The position numbers and the translations under genes were made by a program. From NCBI GenBank assembly GCA_020050175.1, contig JAGVKY010000032.1:1-10622 (forward strand): a stretch of 10,622 nucleotides of DNA, given 5' to 3'. Shown here in pieces: positions 1 through 4,998 of this stretch (positions within the stretch are counted from its first letter, which is position 1; the number at the start of each line of letters is the position of its first letter). The notes below the pieces were generated by a model. The model saw only the letters and a program-made list of their open reading frames with translations, made no database searches and was not told the origin of the DNA. The stretch is from Parachlamydiales bacterium (lineage in GTDB: Bacteria; Chlamydiota; Chlamydiia; Chlamydiales; JAJFMK01).

Positions 1-43
1 AGAAGAAGAGGAAGAAGAAAAGGCACTCTCTCTTAAAGAATGA
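1..43 (+). CDS. C-terminal end of upstream gene, probably lpxA (partial)
   Basis: Reading from base 2, the frame gives EEEEEEKALSLKE and then TGA at 41-43. This stop overlaps the fmt ATG in an ATGA arrangement (40-43), which is typical of translationally coupled genes. In Chlamydia the gene directly upstream of fmt is lpxA (UDP-N-acetylglucosamine acyltransferase, first step of lipid A synthesis), so lpxA is the synteny guess. Nothing in these 13 residues identifies LpxA, and a run of six glutamates is not a family hallmark. The other possible frame, from base 1, gives an arginine-rich tail ending with TAA at 34-36 and cannot be excluded. The purine-rich GAA repeat may also provide a loose ribosome-binding region for fmt. 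Confidence 0.4.
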   Translation, partial: EEEEEEKALSLKE

Positions 44-975
44 AGGTTCTTTTTTTTGGCACTCCAGAAATTGCAAGAGAGGTTTTGGCCTATCTTCATC
101 ACCATGGTGTTGAGATTGTCGGCGTTGTCACAAAACCCGATCGCCCAAAAGGGCGCTCTTCTACACCTCTTCCACCTCCAGTTAAGGAGTGGGTTTTAAC
201 ACATGCCCCCTCAGTCCCTCTCTTCCAGCCGGAAAAAGCATCGTCTCCCGAATCGGTCGAGGCCTTAAAACCTCTTCAGGCTGATCTTTTTGTTGTCGTC
301 GCTTATGGGCAGATCCTCCGAGAATCACTCCTCTCCTTAGCTCCTCTTGGGGCGATCAATCTCCATGCAAGTCTCCTTCCACGTTGGAGGGGCGCAGCTC
401 CCATCCAAAGGGCCATTGAAGCTGGTGATAAAGAATCGGGGGTCACAATCATCCGTCTCGTCCAAAAGATGGATGCCGGCCCTATGCTTTTAACACGGAA
501 AGTCCCTCTTGATGAGGGCATCCGGTCTCTCGATCTTTTTCATATTCTTGCAAAAATTGGTGAAGAGGCTCTTCTTGAAGCCATCCATCTGATTGCGGAA
601 GGGAAAGAACAAGAAGAGTTACAGGATGAATCTCTTGCCACCCATGCAGCGAAGCTAACCCCTGAGGGGTGCAAAGTCGATTGGAACAGAGATGGAAAGG
701 ATATTCACAACCTGATTAGAGCGGCATTCCCAAATCCTATCGCTTGGACGGAGATTCTGCAGCGGAAAGAAAAGAAAAAGCTCCTTCTCCTCCGATCAAG
801 ATACCGAGAAGAGATCAAACTGCCTCCAAAAGCGATCTTTCCTTCGAACAAAGAAGTGATCATTGGCACTGCGGAAGGCTCTGTTGAACTGTTAGAAGTG
901 CAACAGGAAGGTAAGCGAGCCATGAAGGCTGAAGATTGGTTGAGAGGCGCTTTGCCCGACCTCGAATTCCTGTAG
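40..975 (+). CDS. fmt: Methionyl-tRNA formyltransferase
   Basis: This cytoplasmic enzyme transfers a formyl group from 10-formyltetrahydrofolate to the methionine on initiator tRNA, allowing bacterial translation initiation. At 311 residues it has the usual length (E. coli about 315). The N-terminal formyltransferase domain opens with VLFFGTPEIA (residues 3-12) and continues with VVVAYGQIL (85-93). The folate/active-site segment INLHASLLPRWRGAAPIQRA spans 106-125, with the expected catalytic residues N107, H109 and, in KMDAGPM, D145. The C-terminal part from about 205 (LTPEGCKVDW) is the tRNA-binding domain. The ATG overlaps the upstream stop (ATGA), which supports this start; no strong Shine-Dalgarno sequence lies at normal spacing, so coupling to the upstream gene is likely. 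The gene ends 19 bp before a long hairpin. Confidence 0.98.
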   Translation: MKVLFFGTPEIAREVLAYLHHHGVEIVGVVTKPDRPKGRSSTPLPPPVKEWVLTHAPSVPLFQPEKASSPESVEALKPLQADLFVVVAYGQILRESLLSLAPLGAINLHASLLPRWRGAAPIQRAIEAGDKESGVTIIRLVQKMDAGPMLLTRKVPLDEGIRSLDLFHILAKIGEEALLEAIHLIAEGKEQEELQDESLATHAAKLTPEGCKVDWNRDGKDIHNLIRAAFPNPIAWTEILQRKEKKKLLLLRSRYREEIKLPPKAIFPSNKEVIIGTAEGSVELLEVQQEGKRAMKAEDWLRGALPDLEFL

Positions 976-994
976 AACAGGATCGAAGGATTTC

Positions 995-1072
995 AAATAA
1001 ATAATAAGAGGATGGACAGGATTACCCGTCCCCAAGAGCGGCTAATCCTGTCCATCCTCTTATTATTTATTT
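995..1072. terminator. 30-bp perfect inverted repeat, likely bidirectional terminator
   Basis: The arms at 995-1024 and 1043-1072 are exact reverse complements over 30 bases, separated by an 18-base spacer. The pairing can extend outward past one mismatch to 992/1075 and inward by CCG (1026-1028) with CGG (1039-1041). Each arm has a GC-richer inner part (GAGGATGGACAGGATTA on the left) and an A/T-rich outer part, so transcripts from either side would end in a stem followed by TTATTATTTATTT. It lies between the convergent genes fmt and the glycosyltransferase, where a shared terminator is expected. A 30-bp perfect stem is longer than a usual terminator needs, so it may instead be, or derive from, a dispersed palindromic repeat. 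Confidence 0.75.
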
Positions 1073-1074
1073 AA

Positions 1075-1092
1075 ATCTTGTTTATCTTGTTT
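1075..1092. repeat. 9-bp tandem duplication over a stop codon
   Basis: The sequence ATCTTGTTT occurs twice in direct succession (1075-1083 and 1084-1092). The copies cover the last codons and the stop (TTA at 1082-1084 on the plus strand) of the minus-strand glycosyltransferase gene. It may be a small slippage duplication, and no function is apparent. Confidence 0.6.
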
Positions 1093-2017
1093 TCTCTTCG
1101 AAGGCGAGCGATGTCCAATAAAACTTTTGACTTGAAAGCATCTTTTTTATTTTGAGGGGAAGCTTTTTGCCGACCGTCTTGCCGGTCATGTAGCCGAGCC
1201 ATTTCATCCCAAGTTGAACAACTCCATAAGGAATCTCCTTCCAAGATAATTGTTTTAAAAAAATTTTGGCAAAACTTCTACCATATTCGGAATCATTCCC
1301 GACTTGATCAAGATAGGGTTTCAAATCTTCTCTTGCCAAGCCGGTATCAAAATATCTTCTGAATTCTTGAAGTAAAGAATAGGTATGAGAATGGTAAACC
1401 TCGGCCTCAGCGACATAGGCCACTTTGCCTCCTTGCTCCAAAATTTTAGCGCAAGCAAGGGTATCCTCACCTAATATACATTCCTTAAATCCACCGATCC
1501 GATCAAGGGCGGCATTCCGGTAGGCGCCGCAAGAGTCTGAGAAGAAAAAAAGGAAGCTGCCCCATTTGTTTCTCTCATTCCATGATCTGACATGGCTTGT
1601 CTCAGGATAATTGATTAAGCGGGGAAGGGCCTCGAAAGGAGAGGAGCCCTGTTTGGGAAGTTGGCGGACATAGGCCAGGTCAGCTCCGGTTACAGTGATT
1701 TGTTTAATTAATTTTTCCAAAAATAAATTATCTTTTGGATAAGCATCAGGTGTCATAAATAATACAATATCGGTTCCTAATACTTTTCTTGCTTTTTCCC
1801 GAGTTAGGCCATGATTGAACTCCCGATAAGGGATTTTTAGCACCTTAGCTCCAAGGCTTTCTGCAAATTCTGGGGTTCCATCTTTAGAGTCGGGGTCGAC
1901 CACTAAGACTGTTGGCTTTAAAGGGGAGTTTAGAAGAGGGGGTAGGCAATGAGGCAAGTGATGCTTGGAGTTGTAAGTTAGCACAGCAATGCCGATAGAA
2001 ATATTTGTGTTTTTCAT
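1082..2017 (-). CDS. Family 2 glycosyltransferase, rhamnosyltransferase-like
   Basis: A 311-residue GT-A fold glycosyltransferase of family GT2. It begins with the nucleotide-binding strand IGIAVLTYNS (8-17), followed by VVDPDSKDGT (39-48) with D41, D43 and D46. NHG at 68-70 and MTPDAYP (88-94) with D91 in the metal-binding position come next. The acceptor side carries SDSCGAYRNAALDRIGGF (160-177) and the ED pair at 184-185 as likely catalytic base. VYHSHTYSLLQEFRRYFDTG (207-226) is a stretch I associate with dTDP-rhamnose-type GT2 enzymes of cell-surface polysaccharide synthesis; sugar donor and acceptor are inference. No signal peptide or clear membrane helix is seen, so it is probably cytoplasmic or membrane-peripheral. 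The start fits the domain edge, but no Shine-Dalgarno sequence precedes it. It is a single gene, convergent to fmt, with no sugar-synthesis neighbours in the window, which suggests insertion at this locus. Confidence 0.85.
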   Translation of the reverse strand: MKNTNISIGIAVLTYNSKHHLPHCLPPLLNSPLKPTVLVVDPDSKDGTPEFAESLGAKVLKIPYREFNHGLTREKARKVLGTDIVLFMTPDAYPKDNLFLEKLIKQITVTGADLAYVRQLPKQGSSPFEALPRLINYPETSHVRSWNERNKWGSFLFFFSDSCGAYRNAALDRIGGFKECILGEDTLACAKILEQGGKVAYVAEAEVYHSHTYSLLQEFRRYFDTGLAREDLKPYLDQVGNDSEYGRSFAKIFLKQLSWKEIPYGVVQLGMKWLGYMTGKTVGKKLPLKIKKMLSSQKFYWTSLAFEEKTR

Positions 2018-2047
2018 TAAATTTCTATTTTTAATTAAGTAGTTTCA

Positions 2048-2061
2048 AAAATTCGAATTTT
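2048..2061. promoter_or_regulatory. 14-bp perfect palindrome in the divergent intergenic region
   Basis: AAAATTCGAATTTT is a perfect palindrome in the 82-bp AT-rich gap between the divergent glycosyltransferase gene and the 2100-3071 gene. Just downstream, TATATT (2066-2071) could be a -10 box for the plus-strand gene, with a poor -35 candidate TTTCAA at 2043-2048, 17 bp away. The palindrome would then lie between the two boxes, where an operator could act. The AT-rich context makes a chance palindrome plausible. Confidence 0.3.
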
Positions 2062-2099
2062 CCTATATATTGTCCAGTTTCACCAATCGTGAGGCACAC

Positions 2100-3071
2100 A
2101 TGGCAATAGCAGCATTGAATAACGCCCTAACAAGATGCGCTCAAGTTTTAGAAACTACACTCACCGGCATCGGGTCGAGGGAAGAGCTTTATCGAGCAGG
2201 CGAGCATATTCTAGTCCTCCTTAAAACTTATGCACCAGCTTATTACCCTGGTAAGAATGATCTTCTCCTAAAATCGATCCGCGCGGTCAATGATGCCATT
2301 GTTGTGATTTGGCTCCTTCAGTACATCCCCTACTTCGGACAGGCAAAAGACAAAGATTATGTAAAAACAAAAATCGCTTTGTTTGGTGATGGTCCTAATT
2401 TCAATCCCAATGCCCTGATGATCATGGATTACTTAGACGATGAAGGCCGCCCTGTTAAGGACTCCGATGGCAAAAACAAAAAAGAATTTGCCCCAGGTGT
2501 CAATTTTAAAGTGTACGAAGACACAAACCGGGCAGGCAGAACGGCCTTTCAGTATGATCTTAAATTCCGTCCTTTACGGGCAGTCACTCATTTTTCATTC
2601 CTTCTTGCCTGTATCCATAGCACAGCAGAACTCTTTGTGAGCCTTTGCGTGCCTGTTGCGGCAAGAATGGGAGTGTTTAAGTTCTTTGGCGAAGTAGCAG
2701 CCAAAAATCTGATGTTTGCCTGGCGCAAAGCCTCCTCTTTGCTCCTCCTCGTCGCTTACGGCGCTTGGACAGCTGAAAGTATCCGTTACCTTGCAAATCT
2801 TAAAAATGATCTTTCAAGATCTCCAGAAAAAGAGAGCTTAAAACTTGGTATTAGATCTTCTTTGACGGTCTATAACGGTATCAAACTTTTTGGAGTGACA
2901 CATAAGATTACTCTTGCAGCTTTTGCGATTTTTGCCGGGATTCTAGGTATCATCACCATAAACTTAGTCAAATTTAGAAAAGATGCAAAGATCGAAGCTC
3001 GAAGAGATATAATAAGCGCCGCAAAAACCGCAAATCCAAATTTGCCAGCATTACCAGCAGCCGCAGTTTAA
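2100..3071 (+). CDS. Hypothetical multi-helix membrane-associated protein, first of a tandem pair
   Basis: A 323-residue protein not assignable to a named family by eye. The ATG at 2100 is preferred because GAGG (2091-2094) lies 5 nt upstream; a TTG further upstream has no such support. Hydrophobic or amphipathic segments lie at about 63-80 (VNDAIVVIWLLQYIPYFG), 162-187, 211-231 and 270-290. There is no signal peptide. Between the first and second segments is a hydrophilic stretch (about 83-157) with an acidic patch DYLDDEGRPVKDSDGKNKKE. After the last segment the tail is basic (FRKDAKIEARRD), then Ala/Pro-rich. Helix order and spacing match the next gene, 14 nt downstream, including AGILGIITINLVKF against AGVILGLTNLWKYV, so the two are probably paralogues in one operon. 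The gene occupies the place of the Inc protein Cap1 (CT529) in Chlamydia. A host-facing or inclusion-membrane role is inference only. Confidence 0.8.
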   Translation: MAIAALNNALTRCAQVLETTLTGIGSREELYRAGEHILVLLKTYAPAYYPGKNDLLLKSIRAVNDAIVVIWLLQYIPYFGQAKDKDYVKTKIALFGDGPNFNPNALMIMDYLDDEGRPVKDSDGKNKKEFAPGVNFKVYEDTNRAGRTAFQYDLKFRPLRAVTHFSFLLACIHSTAELFVSLCVPVAARMGVFKFFGEVAAKNLMFAWRKASSLLLLVAYGAWTAESIRYLANLKNDLSRSPEKESLKLGIRSSLTVYNGIKLFGVTHKITLAAFAIFAGILGIITINLVKFRKDAKIEARRDIISAAKTANPNLPALPAAAV

Positions 3072-3085
3072 AGGGGGAATCAGTT

Positions 3086-4000
3086 ATGACTTATATTATA
3101 AAGAGATTTGGTGAACGCTTAGCTTGCTTTGATGCGTGGCAAGCTGCTACTGCTGACACAGACAAAGTGGATAAATCGGTTAAGTTTGTAGAAGGTATTG
3201 TTAAGCCTCTTTTTGAACTTATGTCAACTTCTGGCGGATTCGTAGGTAAAGTCGGTCAAACTGCCTTAGCTTTGCCCTTTTTTCAATTTCTAGTAACCAT
3301 TGGTAAAAACCTGATGGCTCCTGCCGTAGTTGGAAAAGCTCCCATTTGGTGGATAAGAGAATTTAAACCTGGATTAACTTGGGAAAAATTTTTCTCAACG
3401 ATTGGAAATCCTTTTCTGCAGCTCGGCAACCTCATGGACACCTTGATGTTCTTAGAGATGATCGGAGTGGCAACTTACGGCCGTTTAGCTGAACAGGTTG
3501 GGAAAATACCGGTTTTTGGTGCGGCTCTAAAAAGTTTAGGTCTCAAAGGTGTTAAGGCTTATTCTGTCATGATCTCATCCGCTTTGAGTGTCGTCGGTGT
3601 AGGAGTCTTTCTTGCTCATAGAACCTTTGTTCGGGACAGGAATCAAAAACCTGATCGGTCTAAAATTGAGGCGGAAAACGAAAAGCAATTTGCAAACTTC
3701 TTCAATGGTACCTCTAAAGGGCTTGTTGTCTGGATGGTCTACCGAATTGGTAACAAAAATCCTTTCCCCTTTATTGGGCTTGGGTTGTTTGTTGCTGGTG
3801 TTATCCTCGGGTTGACCAATCTTTGGAAATACGTGATGGCTTATCAAGATGCAGATAAAAAAGCGTTGGCTCAACTTGCTCCGAAAGGGCGCAAAGATAT
3901 GGATTACTTCAACATCGCACAATTAAGAATCGAGCAACCTGACAGAGTTTCGCAGGATAAGAGAGTTCTTGCAGAGGCTGTTTTCTCTAAAGGTGCCTAA
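3086..4000 (+). CDS. Hypothetical multi-helix membrane-associated protein, second of a tandem pair
   Basis: A 304-residue protein with no recognised family. GGGGG (3073-3077) sits 8 nt before the ATG, and the gene begins 14 nt after its upstream partner, so the two form a two-gene unit closed by the terminator at 4022-4057. After a short N-terminus comes an amphipathic stretch DKVDKSVKFVEGIVKPLFEL (26-45), then hydrophobic segments at about 58-72 (QTALALPFFQFLVTI), 110-135, 160-177 (SVMISSALSVVGVGVFLA) and 229-250 (FIGLGLFVAGVILGLTNLWKYV). A charged loop (183-201) separates the last two. The C-terminal 50 residues are hydrophilic. It lacks most of the roughly 75-residue hydrophilic insert of its partner. 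No signal peptide is visible. It could be an inclusion-membrane or envelope protein; the sequence alone does not decide. Confidence 0.8.
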   Translation: MTYIIKRFGERLACFDAWQAATADTDKVDKSVKFVEGIVKPLFELMSTSGGFVGKVGQTALALPFFQFLVTIGKNLMAPAVVGKAPIWWIREFKPGLTWEKFFSTIGNPFLQLGNLMDTLMFLEMIGVATYGRLAEQVGKIPVFGAALKSLGLKGVKAYSVMISSALSVVGVGVFLAHRTFVRDRNQKPDRSKIEAENEKQFANFFNGTSKGLVVWMVYRIGNKNPFPFIGLGLFVAGVILGLTNLWKYVMAYQDADKKALAQLAPKGRKDMDYFNIAQLRIEQPDRVSQDKRVLAEAVFSKGA

Positions 4001-4021
4001 TTTTTTCGCTAATCTATCAGT

Positions 4022-4057
4022 AGAAAAGGGGGGGCATTTGTCCCCCCTTTTCTTTTT
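4022..4057 (+). terminator. Strong rho-independent terminator
   Basis: AGAAAAGGGGGG (4022-4033) pairs perfectly with CCCCCCTTTTCT (4042-4053) over 12 bp around an 8-base loop, and TTTT follows (4054-4057). It begins 21 nt after the stop of the second tandem gene and separates that unit from the ribosomal operon, which therefore needs its own promoter. Confidence 0.92.
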
Positions 4058-4058
4058 G

Positions 4059-4118
4059 TTGCATTTCTAAACAACTTTCAGCTAAGATCTTGGCGTTCGT
4101 ATAGAGAAGACCTATAAA
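4059..4118 (+). promoter_or_regulatory. Promoter region of the ribosomal-protein operon
   Basis: Two overlapping sigma-70-type candidates lie just after the terminator. The better one is TTGGCG (4090-4095), 17 bp, TATAAA (4113-4118), giving a start near 4125 and a leader of about 175 nt. The second is TTGCAT (4059-4064), 18 bp, TAAGAT (4083-4088), giving a start near 4095. An operon of fourteen or more highly expressed genes must start after the terminator at 4022-4057, so at least one promoter is expected here. Which one is used cannot be decided from sequence. Confidence 0.55.
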
Positions 4119-4221
4119 CAACGAATTGGCAGTTAACCTGTAGACTCACCCGCTTAGTCCATCTAATGGTGAGAAACAAAGAAAAAGATCATCTTTGCAG
4201 GTAAGCCCTTCAGCCGTTGTT
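4117..4221 (+). promoter_or_regulatory. Possible structured RNA leader upstream of rplC
   Basis: The region folds by hand into nested stems. AACAACG (4117-4123) pairs with CGTTGTT (4215-4221), GGC (4128-4130) with GCC (4205-4207), and ACCTG (4136-4140) with CAGGT (4198-4202). Inside the last stem sit two hairpins: CTCACC/GGTGAG (4145-4150/4168-4173), capped by TTAG/CTAA (4154-4157/4163-4166), and CAAAGA/TCTTTG (4177-4182/4192-4197). Together they make a three-way junction. Ribosomal operons often carry leaders bound by one of their own products (L4 in the E. coli S10 operon), so autoregulation is a reasonable inference. If transcription starts near 4125, the outermost stem would be missing but the junction retained. 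From 4222 to 4283 I see no clear further element. Confidence 0.4.
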
Positions 4222-4283
4222 TAACCTCTCGTATGATTTTGACACTCCTCTAGATACTCGTAACTCAACAAGTTTTAGGGTCT

Positions 4284-4291
4284 GGAAAAGG
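4284..4291 (+). promoter_or_regulatory. Ribosome-binding site that fixes the rplC start
   Basis: GGAAAAGG lies 8 nt before the ATG at 4300. The in-frame TTG at 4294 would leave only 2 nt of spacing, so ATG 4300 is the better start. Confidence 0.65.
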
Positions 4292-4299
4292 TTTTGTGT

Positions 4300-4977
4300 A
4301 TGGTTCAGAGCAAAGAAAATACAGTCCCAAAGCTAGTGCTAATGGGCAAAAAAGTCGGCATGACACAAAGGTTCGATGATAAGGGCAATGTTACACCTTG
4401 CACCGTCATCGAAATAGAACCGAATGTCGTGGTCCAATTAAAGACAACGGATAAAGATGGCTATGAGGCCATTCAGCTTGGCTTTCAGAAATTGCAAGTC
4501 AATCATGAAGAGACTCTGAAAAAAAGAGTCACTCAACCTCTATTAGGTCATTTTAAGAAAGCCGACATCGCGCCTCGCCGATTCTTATCAGAATCGAGAG
4601 TCTCTCAAGCTTCTGACTACGCTCTCGGTCAGGAGATTGGTGTTGAGCATTTTGATGGGATCGAATTTATTGACGCTAGGTCTGTCTCCAAAGGTAAAGG
4701 TTACCAAGGGGTGATCAAACGGCACCACTTCGCTGGGGGTCCTGCTGCTCACGGTTCTGGTTTCCACCGTCACGGCGGTTCAACCGGTATGAGAACAACC
4801 CCTGGTCGTAACTTTCCCGGAACAAAAAAGCCTGGTCACATGGGTCATAAGCCCGTGACTGTGCAAAACCTAAAAATTGTCCACATTGACAAAGAAAAGG
4901 GTGTCATCCTTGTAAAAGGGACAGTCCCTGGACCAGTTGGTGCGATGGTCAAAGTTACCCCAGCCTTAAAGTCGTAA
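4300..4977 (+). CDS. rplC: 50S ribosomal protein L3
   Basis: One of the first proteins to bind 23S rRNA in large-subunit assembly; its long loop reaches toward the peptidyl-transferase centre. The protein is 225 residues from ATG 4300 (E. coli 209). Family features are MGKKVGMTQRF (15-25), the GKGKGYQGVIKRHHF segment, AAHGSGFHRHGGSTG and TPGRNFPGTKKPGHMG. The C-terminus NLKIVHIDKEKGVILVKGTV is typical. Where E. coli L3 has the glutamine methylated by PrmB, this protein reads STGMRTTPG, so that target is absent, as in other chlamydial L3 proteins I recall. The N-terminus has about 14 residues before the usual start of homology; an internal ATG at 4342 is possible but lacks the RBS. It is first in the cluster because rpsJ is missing. 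Confidence 0.97.
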   Translation: MVQSKENTVPKLVLMGKKVGMTQRFDDKGNVTPCTVIEIEPNVVVQLKTTDKDGYEAIQLGFQKLQVNHEETLKKRVTQPLLGHFKKADIAPRRFLSESRVSQASDYALGQEIGVEHFDGIEFIDARSVSKGKGYQGVIKRHHFAGGPAAHGSGFHRHGGSTGMRTTPGRNFPGTKKPGHMGHKPVTVQNLKIVHIDKEKGVILVKGTVPGPVGAMVKVTPALKS

Positions 4978-4984
4978 GTGGAGC

Positions 4985-4991
4985 AAAGGAG
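4985..4991 (+). promoter_or_regulatory. Ribosome-binding site that fixes the rplD start
   Basis: AAAGGAG lies 7 nt before the ATG at 4999. The in-frame GTG at 4978, directly after the rplC stop, precedes this site and is unlikely to be used. Confidence 0.85.
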
Positions 4992-4998
4992 CAATCTC

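Noticed and set aside
303..521. Minus-strand open frame within fmt
   Set aside because: A shadow of the fmt reading frame; fmt motifs cover the region without interruption.
2070..2099. TTG start for the first tandem gene
   Set aside because: It lies in the likely promoter and lacks a ribosome-binding site; ATG 2100 has GAGG 5 nt upstream.
3575..3922. Minus-strand open frame of 115 codons opposite the second tandem gene
   Set aside because: It lies wholly within a well-supported plus-strand gene and has no recognisable protein features or ribosome-binding site.
4166..4253. Micro-ORFs in the rplC leader (12 codons at 4166-4204, 6 codons at 4233-4253) as leader peptides
   Set aside because: Neither has a ribosome-binding site or a run of regulatory codons followed by an attenuator; the first overlaps the predicted hairpins.
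4239..4267. Exact consensus -35 TTGACA at 4239-4244 as a third ribosomal promoter
   Set aside because: No acceptable -10 hexamer lies 16-18 bp downstream (TAACTC is poor).
4294..4299. TTG start for rplC two codons before ATG 4300
   Set aside because: Only 2 nt from the GGAAAAGG ribosome-binding site; ATG 4300 has normal spacing.
4978..4998. GTG start for rplD directly after the rplC stop
   Set aside because: The AAAGGAG site lies downstream of it and 7 nt before ATG 4999.
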